Source: Thiohalocapsa halophila
GTDB taxonomy: Bacteria > Pseudomonadota > Gammaproteobacteria > Chromatiales > Chromatiaceae
Direction of reading: 5' to 3'
Assembly (NCBI RefSeq): GCF_016583825.1
Contig: NZ_NRRV01000032.1
Location: 1 to 58,081 of the forward strand
Length of the DNA stretch: 58,081 nt
The notes under the pieces were generated by a model. It searched no databases. It was given only the letters and a program-made list of their open reading frames with translations, and had not been told where the DNA came from. Each line of letters begins with the position of its first letter. Positions within the stretch are counted from its first letter, which is position 1. Positions 1 to 7,836 of the stretch are shown in pieces. The position numbers were made by a program, and so were the translations under genes.

Positions 1-13
1 CCCGCAACGGACC

Positions 14-868
14 ATGCCCACCTTCACCCCCGCCCTCGCGCGGCAGCCCGGCACCGGCTTCTGGCTCTACGGCCCCGAGATCTTCAAGACCTACTACCGC
101 CGCCACAACCTGCGCGCGGATACAGCCAGCACCATCTCCGTCGACCACATCAAAACCCTGTCGAAGGAGCTGCGCGACGCCTACACCATGGTCCTACGCC
201 TCGGCACCGGCCACGGCAGCGACGACGCCCGCGGCTAGACTGCCTTCGCCCTGGTCCGGCACGAAAGCGGCTCGCTGGACCCCTTCTTCCTCATCGACGA
301 ACAGATCTTCGCCGGTCGCACGGAGACCTTCATACCGGACCGCTCCATGCGCGCGCTCTTCCCCTTCGGCCTGCTGCCCAAGCTCTCCGAGACCTCGCTG
401 CTCACCCTCGCCCACGCCTCCGGCCTGATGGCCGAAGCCCTCGGATGCGACGACAGCAGCATCCACATGATCCCGGCGACCGGCCAAGGGACCTACAGCT
501 TCGCCTTCACCGTCGGCCAAGCCAGCCCGCACGCCCTGGAGCACCGCGACGGCCAGGTGGAGATCGACTCCGTCTGCATCGGCATCCGCGACGGGCGCAA
601 CCACGTCATCGTCACGGAAGCAAAGCGCGGCCCCTTCGACAGCATCGCCAGGCACAAGCTCGCCTATGCCGTCTGGGCAGTGCGCAGCAACATCCCGGAC
701 GACCTCCCGATCATCGCCGTCTACATGCGGGTGACGGAAACGCCGCACGGGCTCGAATTCAACGTCGCCGAGTGCGCCATCGACGACGGGCGGGAGGGGT
801 TGCCGAGTCTGCACTCGGTGGAGGTGGCCCGGCATCGGCGGCTGCGGTTGCGGAGTCCGGGTGGCTGA
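14..868 (+). pseudogene. Uncharacterized protein gene with an in-frame TAG stop
   Basis: One reading frame runs from before base 14 to the TGA at 868. It is broken only by a TAG at 236-238, and the protein-like sequence continues in the same frame straight after it (TAFALVRHESGSLDPFF). Read through, the product is about 284 aa and may begin upstream of the window. I do not recognise the family. The C-terminal half has alternating hydrophobic and charged segments (EIDSVCIGIRDGRNHVIVTEAKRG), and the E-x-K there could be part of a restriction-like nuclease core, but that is a guess. The 5' piece alone would make a 74-aa peptide. The alternative to a pseudogene is internal re-initiation at ATG 347. 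The neighbourhood is full of broken genes, which favours decay. Confidence 0.5.
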
Positions 869-952
869 GCGGGCGGCGCCGCGGGTCAGGTCGTTCGTGC
901 CGGCACCCGGACGCACCGCGGACTTGATCCAGGCCCCGAAGCCCGCCTTGCC

Positions 953-985
953 GAGAAGAGCGGGGTCACGAGAAGAGCGGGGTCA
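953..985. repeat. 16-bp tandem direct repeat
   Basis: GAGAAGAGCGGGGTCA occurs at 953-968 and again at 970-985, one base apart. It lies in the gene-free stretch 869-1283, where I see no coding sequence and nothing else distinctive. Confidence 0.6.
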
Positions 986-1283
986 AGTCTCACACTGCCC
1001 ACAGACGAAGGCGGAGGGCACATGAAGGAGGGAGGCCCGGCAACCAAGCACACGCTCCACTACCGGCGCGGCTAGCGGCGAAGTTACAGGCTCAGGGTCT
1101 CGCACGAGGTGGACGCGCAGGCACGACCCCAGGGGTGCACCTTAGCTGCCAGCCGGCGACAATTGGCAAGCGTGCATGTCACCGCAGCCCACGCTTGCCG
1201 CGCCGACACCCCCGGCGTCGACATGAGCGCGCCTTCTCGGCGAACAGGCTGACATAGGGGCACACGCAATGCCGCGTCTGTGG

Positions 1284-1676
1284 TCACCATTGGACCGATA
1301 CCGGATAGCGCGCGATGAGCGGGTCGGGCGTGACAATCACGGCTTGATTGGCAATGGCCTGGCAGATGAGTATCCGGTCGAACGGATCCTGGTGAATCCG
1401 GGGGAGCTTCGGGAGTTGCAGGGCGTCGGCCTCGGTGATCGGCAGCGTGTCCATGCCGTTGCGCGAGCGCGCCTCGGGGATAAACTCCGCGGGTGGCAGG
1501 TCGTTTGGCAGCCGCAGCCGCCCCAGTGCGTGCTTGACGCCGATTTCCCAGACGGAAGCGGCCGAGAGCAGCAGCATGTTGCCGCTGTCCTCCATCAGTG
1601 CCCTCGCGTTGATCGAGAGCATCTCCTCGGCACTGGCGAGCCAGAGAAAGGTGCAGGTGTCGGCGATCACCTTCAT
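1284..1676 (-). CDS. PIN-domain ribonuclease toxin, VapC-like
   Basis: A 130-aa PIN-domain protein, the usual size for a VapC-type toxin, expected to cleave RNA in the cytoplasm when its antitoxin is lost. Acidic residues that would coordinate metal are visible in the N-terminal strand (VIADTCTFLWLA, D6), in the helix SVWEIGVKHALG, and in the motif HQDPFDRILICQA. The C-terminus ITPD-like VTPDPLIARYPV is also typical of the family. It lies 20 bp downstream of a Phd-type antitoxin gene on the same strand, so the two form a conventional antitoxin-first operon. Its first 20 or so codons recur as a relic at 7262-7325. Confidence 0.87.
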   Translation of the reverse strand: MKVIADTCTFLWLASAEEMLSINARALMEDSGNMLLLSAASVWEIGVKHALGRLRLPNDLPPAEFIPEARSRNGMDTLPITEADALQLPKLPRIHQDPFDRILICQAIANQAVIVTPDPLIARYPVSVQW

Positions 1677-1696
1677 GGGTCTGGACCCGGGGTGGA

Positions 1697-1957
1697 TTAG
1701 GGCTGGTCGTCGGGGCCGGCGTTGAAGGCCGCGAGCACGTCATCGGGCAGCGGGTCCCAGAAGCTTTGGGGCAGCGCATAGCCGGATTGTTTCGGCCCCT
1801 GCCCGAGCTTGCGCGGTTCCGAGGCATGCTGCGGAATCGGTGCCAGCTCCACCGCGGGCACGTTGCGGCGGGCGATGACGACACGCTCGCCGCGCAGCGC
1901 GGCCTCGATGCACTCGGAGAGCTTCGCCTTGGCCTCGTGCAGGTTGAGCTGGATCAT
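1697..1957 (-). CDS. Phd/YefM-type antitoxin (copy 1)
   Basis: An 86-aa protein whose N-terminal half (MIQLNLHEAKAKLSECIEAA, then GERVVIARRNVPAVELAPI) matches the DNA-binding fold of Phd/YefM antitoxins. The C-terminal tail (SFWDPLPDDVLAAFNAG) is the likely toxin-binding segment. It should neutralise the PIN toxin encoded 20 bp downstream and repress their shared promoter. A second, nearly identical gene lies at 7368-7628 without an intact toxin. The start ATG is fixed by conservation of the sequence between the two copies. Confidence 0.88.
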   Translation of the reverse strand: MIQLNLHEAKAKLSECIEAALRGERVVIARRNVPAVELAPIPQHASEPRKLGQGPKQSGYALPQSFWDPLPDDVLAAFNAGPDDQP

Positions 1958-1962
1958 GACCG

Positions 1963-1992
1963 GGTTGGTGACTGGGTTCGTGACTTGGTCAA
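1963..1992. promoter_or_regulatory. Candidate autoregulatory operator of the Phd/PIN pair
   Basis: Directly upstream of the antitoxin start are two near-identical direct repeats, GGTGACTGGG and CGTGACTTGG, followed by TCAA. The same arrangement is kept at 7635-7663 upstream of the second antitoxin copy, where the repeats are even closer to identical (TTCGTGACTGGG, TTCGTGACTTGG). Read on the minus strand the block begins TTGACC, which could be a -35 box. Assignment as operator is inference from position, repetition and conservation. Confidence 0.4.
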
Positions 1993-2165
1993 GTGTTGAG
2001 CCAGGAGTTTAGGAAGGCGAGACGCATTGGTCAACGATGTTTCAGGATGCCGAACCTCCGGCTTTCGCGCAGACTATGGCTCAGTTCAACACGCAACATC
2101 GCTGCGCGCGTTGCGGGCCGGCTCGAAAGCCGGCGCTCCCAGTCTGCCGCCGACGAGGCGCCTCG

Positions 2166-2771
2166 GTGTCCGATTTGAACAACGACTACTACGAGCACAA
2201 TGCGGGGACCTTCTTTGCCGACACCGTCGCCGTCGACATGACCCCGCTCTATCGGCGCTTCCTGCCGCTGTTGCCGGCGGCGGCGCACGTCCTCGATGCC
2301 GGCTGCGGCTCGGGTCGCGATGCCCTGGCGTTCGCCAAGCGCGGCCATCGGGTCACCGCCTTCGATGCGTCCCCCGCCCTGGTCGCGCTGGCGGAATCGC
2401 ACCTCGGCCGACCGGTGCAGTGCCTGTGCTTCCAGGAGGTCGCCTGGCGGGACGCGTTCGACGGCATCTGGGCCTGCGCCAGCCTGCTGCATGTGCCGGC
2501 CGACGAGCTGCCGGAGGCGATGCAGCGTCTGTGCCGGGCGCTGAAGCCGGGCGGCGTGCTCTACGCCTCGTTCAAGTACGGCAGCGGTGAGCGCGAGCAC
2601 CACGGCCGGCGCTTCACCGATCTGGACGAGCCGGGGCTGGCGGCGCTGTTGGGTCAGGTGTCGGGCCTGGAGGAGGTGGAGACCTGGACCACCGGCGACC
2701 AGCGCCCCGGCCGCGAGGCGGAGCGGTGGCTGAATACGCTGTTGCGCAGGAGCTGTCTTGATCGGCGGTGA
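2166..2771 (+). CDS. SAM-dependent methyltransferase (class I)
   Basis: A 201-aa class I methyltransferase. The SAM-binding glycine loop is VLDAGCGSGRDALAFAKRG, followed by the acidic residue of motif II in VTAFDAS and a typical LKPGGVLYASFKYG strand. Family members of this small size methylate diverse small molecules or proteins, and the substrate cannot be told. I chose GTG 2166 because the protein alignment with the second copy starts there and GAGG lies 9 bases upstream; the longer frame from 2037 is low-quality sequence. A GCCGGC...GCCGGC hairpin precedes the start. The last residues (RSCLDRR) run into an antisense DUF433 relic, so the natural C-terminus may have been replaced. Confidence 0.85.
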   Translation: MSDLNNDYYEHNAGTFFADTVAVDMTPLYRRFLPLLPAAAHVLDAGCGSGRDALAFAKRGHRVTAFDASPALVALAESHLGRPVQCLCFQEVAWRDAFDGIWACASLLHVPADELPEAMQRLCRALKPGGVLYASFKYGSGEREHHGRRFTDLDEPGLAALLGQVSGLEEVETWTTGDQRPGREAERWLNTLLRRSCLDRR

Positions 2772-2790
2772 TCCGGTGTGGCTCCAACAT
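2759..2790 (-). pseudogene. DUF433 antitoxin start relic
   Basis: On the minus strand an ATG at 2790 opens MLEPHRITADQD, the characteristic start of DUF433 proteins (compare MSNLHRITVDSD at 10131). After about 12 codons the sequence changes to antisense of the methyltransferase. It lies about 120 bp downstream of the helicase gene, just as the DUF433 relic at 10131 lies downstream of a helicase 3' fragment at 10253-10291. Confidence 0.5.
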
Positions 2791-2908
2791 GACGGCTCCA
2801 GCAACAGGCGGGGCGTCAAGGACGACAGGTGCGGAAGGTTCGCGGCGCACCCGGGTGAGGTACGGGCCGTGGAGGACAACGCATCGGTGCGGCGGGCATC
2901 CCGTCGGC

Positions 2909-5203
2909 TTATTGGCCTCCTGCGCCGAAGTAACGCTCGATAGCCGCAAGCGCGGCGTTGCGCACGCGCTCGCGGTCTTCAGCGCTGAGCCGGCTCCACA
3001 GGGCCGGGGTGAACCGCACCTTCGCCAGATCCTTGTCGTGGCGCAGGAATCTCTTCTGCGCGAACTTCTTGAACGGCATCTCCAGCAGCAGCCGCTGGAT
3101 GTCCGCCTCGGTGAGCTCGTCCACGCGGGCCATGCGCGCGCAGGGCTTTTCGATGGGCAGGCCGGCGGCCTTGCGGGCGAGGTAGAAGTCGCGGAAGGCA
3201 AGGGTGAGCAGGCTCAGGCGGACGCTGCCGTCGTCGTCGACGGTATCCAACAGGCAGAGCAGTAGGGCCGGCTTGTAGCTGGCGGCCATGTCCATCTCCT
3301 CGCAGAAGGCGAGGAAGCGCTCGCGGATGTTAGCGGCGGTGACGGGCTTGAGGCCGTAGCGCTCGGCGATCTCCTGCTTGCGGTCTTTGCGGAAGTACAG
3401 GCAGCGGCGGCTGCCGATGGTGACGTCGTGGTCCGGCGCCAGATCGCCGGCGAGCACCTTGCCGCGCAGGTAGTTCTCGGTGGCGGCCAGGGCCAGCTCC
3501 AGCTCGGCGACGGTGAGCATGTCCTTGACGGTGCTCTGCCAGTCGAAGACGTCCACTTCTTCCAGGCGCTCGGTCCAGATGCCGAGGTTCAGCACGATGG
3601 GCTCGTTGGGGCCGTTGGCATCCTCGTCGGCGATGCGGTCCTCGGGGGCGAGCACGAGACGGCCGGGCCGGTAGGTGCGCGTTGCGGTGAGGCGGTGCAG
3701 GTTCCAGCTCTGGTTGTAGCGGCCTGCGTTGTCGACGAAGTCGAATACCAGCAGGGACTCTTTGCCGGGCGCCTTGCGGGTGCCGCGGCCGAGCTGCTGC
3801 ATGTAGATGATCTTGGACAGCGTCGGGCGGGCCATCAGCAGCACTTCCACGTCCGGGCAGTCCCAGCCCTCATTGAGCAGGTCGCAGGCGCAGAGCATGT
3901 GCAGCTCGCCGCGGGCGAAGGCGGCCAGCGCTGCCTCGCGCTCGCGGGCGGGCATGGCGCCGGAGACGGAGCGCGCCGGCACGCCGCGGGCCCGGAACAG
4001 CTCGGCGACAGCCTCGCCGTGGCGGACGTTGACGCAGAAGGTGACGCCCTTGCGCCCGCGCACGTGCTCCAGGTAGGTGTCGACGACCAGCTCGTTGCGC
4101 GCCGGGATGGTGATGGTCGTCTCCAGGTCCTGGCGGTTGTACTGGATCTCGTTGAAGCGCACCCGGCTGAGATCGACGTTGGTTTTGACGCGGATGCAGC
4201 GGATGGGCACCAGCTCACCGCGCTCGATTGCGTCCTTCAGCGACAGCCGATGGGCGGCGTCGCGGAACAGCTCTAGCACGGGCTTGCCGTCCGGGCGCTC
4301 GGGCGTCGCCGTGAGGCCAAGGGTGAAGGCGGGCGTGAAGTGGCCGAGCAGCGCGCGGTAGCTGTCGGCGGCGGCGTGGTGGGCCTCGTCGATGATGAGA
4401 TAGCGAAAGTGCTCCGGCGGGATCTCGGCGAGCCGGTTGGTCAGGGCCTGCACCGAGGCGCAAACGACGTGGTGCTCGGGCTGCCATTGGCCGCCTTCGA
4501 TCCGGCCGTGGTCGACCTCGGGCCACAGCCTGGTGAATTCGCGGCCGGTCTGGTGGACCAGGGTCCTGCGATGGGCGACGTACAGCACCGGACCGCCGAC
4601 GCGCTTGGCGTCCTCGATGGCGGTGACGGTCTTGCCGGAGCCGGTGGCGTGCTCCAACAGGGCGATGGTCCGGCCCTCGTTGCGGATCAGCGCGAGCCAG
4701 TCCAGGGCGTCCTGCTGGTGGGCGCGCAGGTTGAACTTGGCCTGGGCGCCGCCCTGCTTGGGCAGGAAGTCGTCCAGCTCCAGCAGGCCCGGCACCCGCT
4801 CCAGGAACAACGCGAGCTGCTCCTTGACCCGCTCCGGATGGCGGTCCAGCTCGTGGTCGGTCCAGCGGTAGACCTGCCAGCCGCGGTGAATGAGGCTGTT
4901 CTGGCGCAGGAGGTCGTCTTCGTACTTGGTGCGGTCGAAGTCCGGCGGCTGATAGTGGGTCGGGCCGTCCACCTCGAAGGCGATCTTGCGGTCCGCGGCG
5001 CGCAGGGCGAAGTCGATGAAACGGGCGGTGCCGTCGATATCCAGAAACGGGAATTCCGGCGCCAGCAGCCGCGTCTTCTCGATGCCGAAGACCTGGGCGA
5101 ACAGCTCGACGAAGTCGTCCTCCGGCTGGCTCGCGCGGTGGTGGCTGCCGGCCGCGTCGGGGCGGCCGGGCGGGTCCTCTTTGGAGTGGCGCTCTTGGCT
5201 CAA
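2909..5203 (-). CDS. DUF559-like nuclease fused to SF2 DEAH-box helicase
   Basis: A 764-aa protein with two parts. Residues about 50-125 resemble a DUF559/Vsr-like endonuclease fold: D64 in FIDFALRAADRK, then E77-x-D79 in IAFEVDGPTHY, and GWQVYRWTDHEL. Residues about 155-510 form a superfamily 2 helicase of the COG1061 type: Walker A ATGSGKT (186-192), DEAH (272-275), motif III LGLTATPERPDG, and motif VI QQLGRGTRKAPGK. The remaining 250 residues are not assigned. Such fusions occur in restriction-like and phage-defence loci. No methyltransferase of the DNA type or specificity subunit is adjacent, so it may act alone; that role is inference. Pieces of a second copy survive at 10253-10291 and 11955-12041. 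Confidence 0.85.
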   Translation of the reverse strand: MSQERHSKEDPPGRPDAAGSHHRASQPEDDFVELFAQVFGIEKTRLLAPEFPFLDIDGTARFIDFALRAADRKIAFEVDGPTHYQPPDFDRTKYEDDLLRQNSLIHRGWQVYRWTDHELDRHPERVKEQLALFLERVPGLLELDDFLPKQGGAQAKFNLRAHQQDALDWLALIRNEGRTIALLEHATGSGKTVTAIEDAKRVGGPVLYVAHRRTLVHQTGREFTRLWPEVDHGRIEGGQWQPEHHVVCASVQALTNRLAEIPPEHFRYLIIDEAHHAAADSYRALLGHFTPAFTLGLTATPERPDGKPVLELFRDAAHRLSLKDAIERGELVPIRCIRVKTNVDLSRVRFNEIQYNRQDLETTITIPARNELVVDTYLEHVRGRKGVTFCVNVRHGEAVAELFRARGVPARSVSGAMPAREREAALAAFARGELHMLCACDLLNEGWDCPDVEVLLMARPTLSKIIYMQQLGRGTRKAPGKESLLVFDFVDNAGRYNQSWNLHRLTATRTYRPGRLVLAPEDRIADEDANGPNEPIVLNLGIWTERLEEVDVFDWQSTVKDMLTVAELELALAATENYLRGKVLAGDLAPDHDVTIGSRRCLYFRKDRKQEIAERYGLKPVTAANIRERFLAFCEEMDMAASYKPALLLCLLDTVDDDGSVRLSLLTLAFRDFYLARKAAGLPIEKPCARMARVDELTEADIQRLLLEMPFKKFAQKRFLRHDKDLAKVRFTPALWSRLSAEDRERVRNAALAAIERYFGAGGQ

Positions 5204-5534
5204 TTCGTGCGGTCGTCTTGCTTGTCAGGCGTGGTGCAACCGAGATTACCGCGGTGCTGGCGGTGCGCGGCTGACTTGGGCTGCCGGCTTTCTCGCGAGC
5301 ATGGACCCGAGCACAGAGCATCCGCCCTTGCGGTCACGCTGGAGCGCGCGAGCCAGCGTCGGCCCTCGGGCTGGAGTGATGCCCAAGGCCCGGTCGTTCG
5401 CGCAGGCCCACGCGGCCGAGCGCGGGCACTGACTGCTGCCGGCAGCACCCCGGGGCCTGCTTCGCCGATACGCCCGGCGTCGACATGGGCTGGTCGTTTC
5501 GCGATCCAGGTAGCGGCCGACGTCGGGTGCCGCT
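5204..5534. other. Gene-free stretch
   Basis: Between the helicase start and the ORF on the minus strand I see no credible coding sequence, tRNA or strong promoter. A short segment around 5465-5490 resembles 1198-1226 (both contain CCCGGCGTCGACATG), which may be a trace of shared ancestry. Confidence 0.4.
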
Positions 5535-5830
5535 TCATCGTGTTCGCCCAGCCAAAGCCAGACCTCCGCGATCCGCGCCGTGGCCTGGCGCGCGGACCAC
5601 GGGCTGCGATCCGTATCGTGCCAGAGCTTGCGCTCGGCGGCGTTGATGTGGCCGCCGGCCTTGACGAGCCGCTCCAGCAACGCCTGGCGCAGGGCCACGC
5701 CTTGGGGCAACTCGGTGAGCGGCAGCTGGTTCCAGATGTCCGTCTCCATGGTGCCGTAATGTCGGTATCTGTAGACGGCGCCTAGCTTTTCGCGACATGC
5801 TTCGCGGATGTCGACAACGCAAGATTCCAT
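5535..5830 (-). CDS. Possible unrecognised short gene or relic, divergent from AbiEi gene
   Basis: An open frame starts at ATG 5830 (alternative ATG 5749). Its first 90-100 codons look protein-like: they include METDIWNQLPLTELPQGVAL, then an amphipathic ALLERLVKAGGHINAAERKL, then ARIAEVWLWLGEHDEAAPDV. Beyond about 5545 the composition becomes arginine- and proline-rich and looks non-coding, although the frame stays open to 5246. I do not recognise the family. It overlaps the start of the AbiEi gene by 23 bp in divergent orientation, which is unusual and suggests at least one side is remodelled. Confidence 0.35.
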
Positions 5831-6440
5831 CCTGGCGCTTGCCTGTGACCGGGGGCTTGTCAGACCCCTGGACCTGGATGTCCGCGGTCTGCCGCGCGTC
5901 CCCCTGACCCGTCTGGTGCGCCAAGGCCGGCTCGCGCGAGCCGGTCGGGGCCTTTACGCGCTGCCGGACCGGCCAGTCTCGGAGCACTCGGCGCTGGCCG
6001 AGGTCGCGCGACGGCATCCGGGCGCCGTTGTCTGTCTTCTCTCGGCCCTGCGCTTTCATGAGCTGACGACGCAGTCACCGTTCGATGTCTGGCTGGCGAT
6101 CCCAACGAAGGCCCGTGCGCCGCGGCTGGGCTATCCTCCGCTGCGGATTGTCCGCTTCTCCGAGGCCGGCCTTACCGAGGGCGTCGAGGAGCACAAGATC
6201 GACGGGGTGCCGGTACGCATCACCGGCATCGCCCGGACCGTCGCGGACCGCTTCAAGTCCCGCAACAAGATCGGTCTGGACGTGGCCCTCGATGCGCTCA
6301 AGGCCGCACTCAAGGAGGCGCTGCAAGAGCAGGGGCAGGGCGGTCGGGGACGACGGGTGAGCATCGTCGAGCTGTGGCACCATGCGCTGCTCGATCGGGT
6401 CGCGAACGTCATGTGTCCTTACCTGGAGGCCCTGGCGTGA
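5808..6440 (+). CDS. AbiEi-family antitoxin (type IV TA)
   Basis: A 210-aa protein with the AbiEi layout: an N-terminal winged helix (residues about 5-55; LVRPLDLDVRGLPRVPLTRL, then GRLARAGRGLYALP) and a C-terminal domain with the LSALRFHELTTQ and ITGIARTVADRFKSR motifs. In known AbiE systems this protein represses its promoter and counters AbiEii, a nucleotidyltransferase toxin. No AbiEii gene follows. Instead the stop codon overlaps the GTG of a PIN-domain gene (GTGA), making a three-gene cassette with an RHH protein. Either the system has swapped its toxin, or this AbiEi is an orphan repressor that was joined to a PIN-RHH pair. Confidence 0.82.
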   Translation: MSTTQDSILALACDRGLVRPLDLDVRGLPRVPLTRLVRQGRLARAGRGLYALPDRPVSEHSALAEVARRHPGAVVCLLSALRFHELTTQSPFDVWLAIPTKARAPRLGYPPLRIVRFSEAGLTEGVEEHKIDGVPVRITGIARTVADRFKSRNKIGLDVALDALKAALKEALQEQGQGGRGRRVSIVELWHHALLDRVANVMCPYLEALA

Positions 6441-6874
6441 CCGGGACACCACCCATTGTCGTGATCGACACCAACATCTTCGTCGGCGCATGTCTCGGCG
6501 CGGGCGCTCCCAACGAGGTGTTCGCCCTGTGCCTGCGCGGCGAGGTCGTGCCGCTCATGGGGACCGCGTTGCTCGCCGAGTACGAGGACGTGCTGGGCCG
6601 CGGGGCCTTGTTCGAGCGGAGCCGGTTGGATGCCGCCGAGCGCGAGGAACTGCTCGACATCTTCCTGGCGCGTTGCCGTTGGACCAGAATCTACTTCGGA
6701 TGGCGCCCCAACGTCCCGGATGAAGGCGATAACCACCTCGTCGAGTTGGCCGTCGCCGGGGGAGCCCAGGCGATCGTGACCCGGAACCTGCGGGATCTCC
6801 AAGGGATGGACCTGAGGTTTCCGGCGCTCAAATTGATGACACCCGAGGACCTGTTGCGGGAGGTACGAACATGA
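6437..6874 (+). CDS. PIN-family toxin (COG1569 type)
   Basis: A 145-aa PIN-domain protein of the kind annotated as putative toxin component of the PIN family. The acidic sites are D in VIVVIDTNIFVG-like sequence near the start, E in ALLAEYEDVLG, and the pair in VPDEGDNHLVELAV. The ending AIVTRNLRDLQGMDLRFPAL is typical of this subfamily, as is LMTPEDLLRE. GTG 6437 is chosen because it overlaps the preceding AbiEi stop by four bases and places the conserved VIDTN strand close to the N-terminus. The 3' end overlaps the RHH antitoxin start (ATGA), so all three genes are translationally coupled. Confidence 0.87.
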   Translation: MTGTPPIVVIDTNIFVGACLGAGAPNEVFALCLRGEVVPLMGTALLAEYEDVLGRGALFERSRLDAAEREELLDIFLARCRWTRIYFGWRPNVPDEGDNHLVELAVAGGAQAIVTRNLRDLQGMDLRFPALKLMTPEDLLREVRT

Positions 6875-7116
6875 CCGCGCTCACTCTGGATCTCCCAGAC
6901 GAAAAACTCCGACGACTGGAGGTTGTCGCCCGAGCCCGTGGCACCAGCGTCGCACGGCTCTTCGAGGAGATGTCCAGCGTCATGCTGGCTGAGGCCGATG
7001 CCGAGACCCGCTTCCAGTTGCGTGCGCAACGGGGAGCCGGTAAGGAGTCGCGTGGTCTGGAGCTTCTGGGCAAGGCGTCTCGGGACCATGATGCCGATCC
7101 ACGCTCGGCGCCCTGA
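6871..7116 (+). CDS. Ribbon-helix-helix antitoxin-like protein
   Basis: An 81-aa protein beginning MTALTLDLPDEKLRRLEVVA followed by ARARGTSVARLFEEM, which is the strand-helix-helix pattern of CopG/Arc-type repressors. In COG1569-type pairs the small DNA-binding antitoxin is often encoded beside the PIN toxin, as here with an ATGA overlap. The C-terminal third (TRFQLRAQRGAGKESRGLEL) would be the toxin-binding tail. Toxin-before-antitoxin order is less common than the reverse. Confidence 0.75.
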   Translation: MTALTLDLPDEKLRRLEVVARARGTSVARLFEEMSSVMLAEADAETRFQLRAQRGAGKESRGLELLGKASRDHDADPRSAP

Positions 7117-7261
7117 GGCGGCTGCCGGCCGACTCGGCCATCGGCTCGACCCGAACAACGGGCTAGTGGCTTCGGGGAGAGGGGCATTCCTGCGGGCCGA
7201 CGTCCTAAGACCTGCTTCGGCGTTTCCTGAGCCGGCGCTGCAAGCGGCGCCAACGGTTGGG

Positions 7262-7325
7262 TCGAGAGCATTTCCTCGGCACTGGCGAGCCGGAGAAAGA
7301 TGCAGGTGTCGGCGATGACCTTCAT
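7262..7325 (-). pseudogene. Truncated PIN toxin relic
   Basis: The minus strand from ATG 7325 reads MKVIADTCIFLRLASAEEML, matching the first 20-22 residues of the intact toxin at 1676 with two substitutions. The frame then enters unrelated sequence with no PIN acidic motifs, so no active toxin is made. Confidence 0.8.
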
Positions 7326-7367
7326 GGGTCTGGAGCCGAGGCGGGGCTGAGTTGGAGCCGGGGTGGA

Positions 7368-7628
7368 TCAGGGCTGGTCCTCGGGGCCGGCGTTGAAGGC
7401 CGCGAGCACGTCATCGGGCAGCGGGTCCCAGAAGCTTTGGGGCAGCGCATAGCCGGATTGCTTCGGCCCCTGCCCGAGCTTGCGCGGTGCCGAGGCATGC
7501 TGCGGAATGGGTGTCAGTTCCACCGCCGGCACGTTGCGGCGGGCGATGACCACCCGCTCGCCGCGCAGCGCGGCCGCGATGCACTCGGAGAGCTTGGCCT
7601 TGGCCTCGTGCAGGTTGAGCTGGATCAT
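7368..7628 (-). CDS. Phd/YefM-type antitoxin (copy 2, orphan)
   Basis: This 86-aa antitoxin differs from copy 1 by only a few residues (for example CIAAALRG for CIEAALRG and ELTPIPQHASAPRK for ELAPIPQHASEPRK). It remains fully open with the same start and stop, and its upstream repeats are intact. Its own toxin gene is reduced to about 20 codons. It could still bind the operator of copy 1 and neutralise that toxin in trans. An upstream in-frame start at 7697 exists, but conservation with copy 1 supports ATG 7628. Confidence 0.85.
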   Translation of the reverse strand: MIQLNLHEAKAKLSECIAAALRGERVVIARRNVPAVELTPIPQHASAPRKLGQGPKQSGYALPQSFWDPLPDDVLAAFNAGPEDQP

Positions 7629-7634
7629 GACTTG

Positions 7635-7663
7635 TTTCGTGACTGGGTTCGTGACTTGGTCAA
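7635..7663. promoter_or_regulatory. Candidate operator, copy 2
   Basis: Two direct repeats TTCGTGACTGGG and TTCGTGACTTGG lie just upstream of the orphan antitoxin start, matching the block at 1963-1992. Conservation while the toxin decayed suggests the autoregulatory site is still in use; this is inference. Confidence 0.38.
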
Positions 7664-7836
7664 CTGTTAGCCAGGAGTCTGGGAAGGCGGGAAGCATTCG
7701 TCAACGACGTTCCAGGATGCTGAAACATCCGGCTTTCGCGCAGGCTATGGCTCAGTTCAACACGCAACAACGCTCCGCTCGTTGCGGGCCGGCTGGAAGG
7801 CCGGCGCTCCCGGTCTGCCGCCGACGAGGTGCCTCG

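Larger units (their letters stand above)
1613..2333. repeat. Segmental duplication, copy 1 (intact)
   Basis: This block covers the start of the PIN toxin, the whole antitoxin, the intergenic region and the first third of the methyltransferase. It is repeated with high identity at 7262-8004. The main length difference is an insertion of about 20 bp in the other copy, in the toxin-antitoxin gap. Here both boundary genes (toxin and methyltransferase) continue intact beyond the duplicated block, so this copy looks like the source. Confidence 0.85.

Noticed and set aside
1084..1226. Minus-strand peptide MSTPGVSARQAWAAV as a small gene, with a similar start near 5490 (MSTPGVSAKQAPG).
   Set aside because: The similarity is limited to about ten residues, and the rest of each frame lacks protein character.
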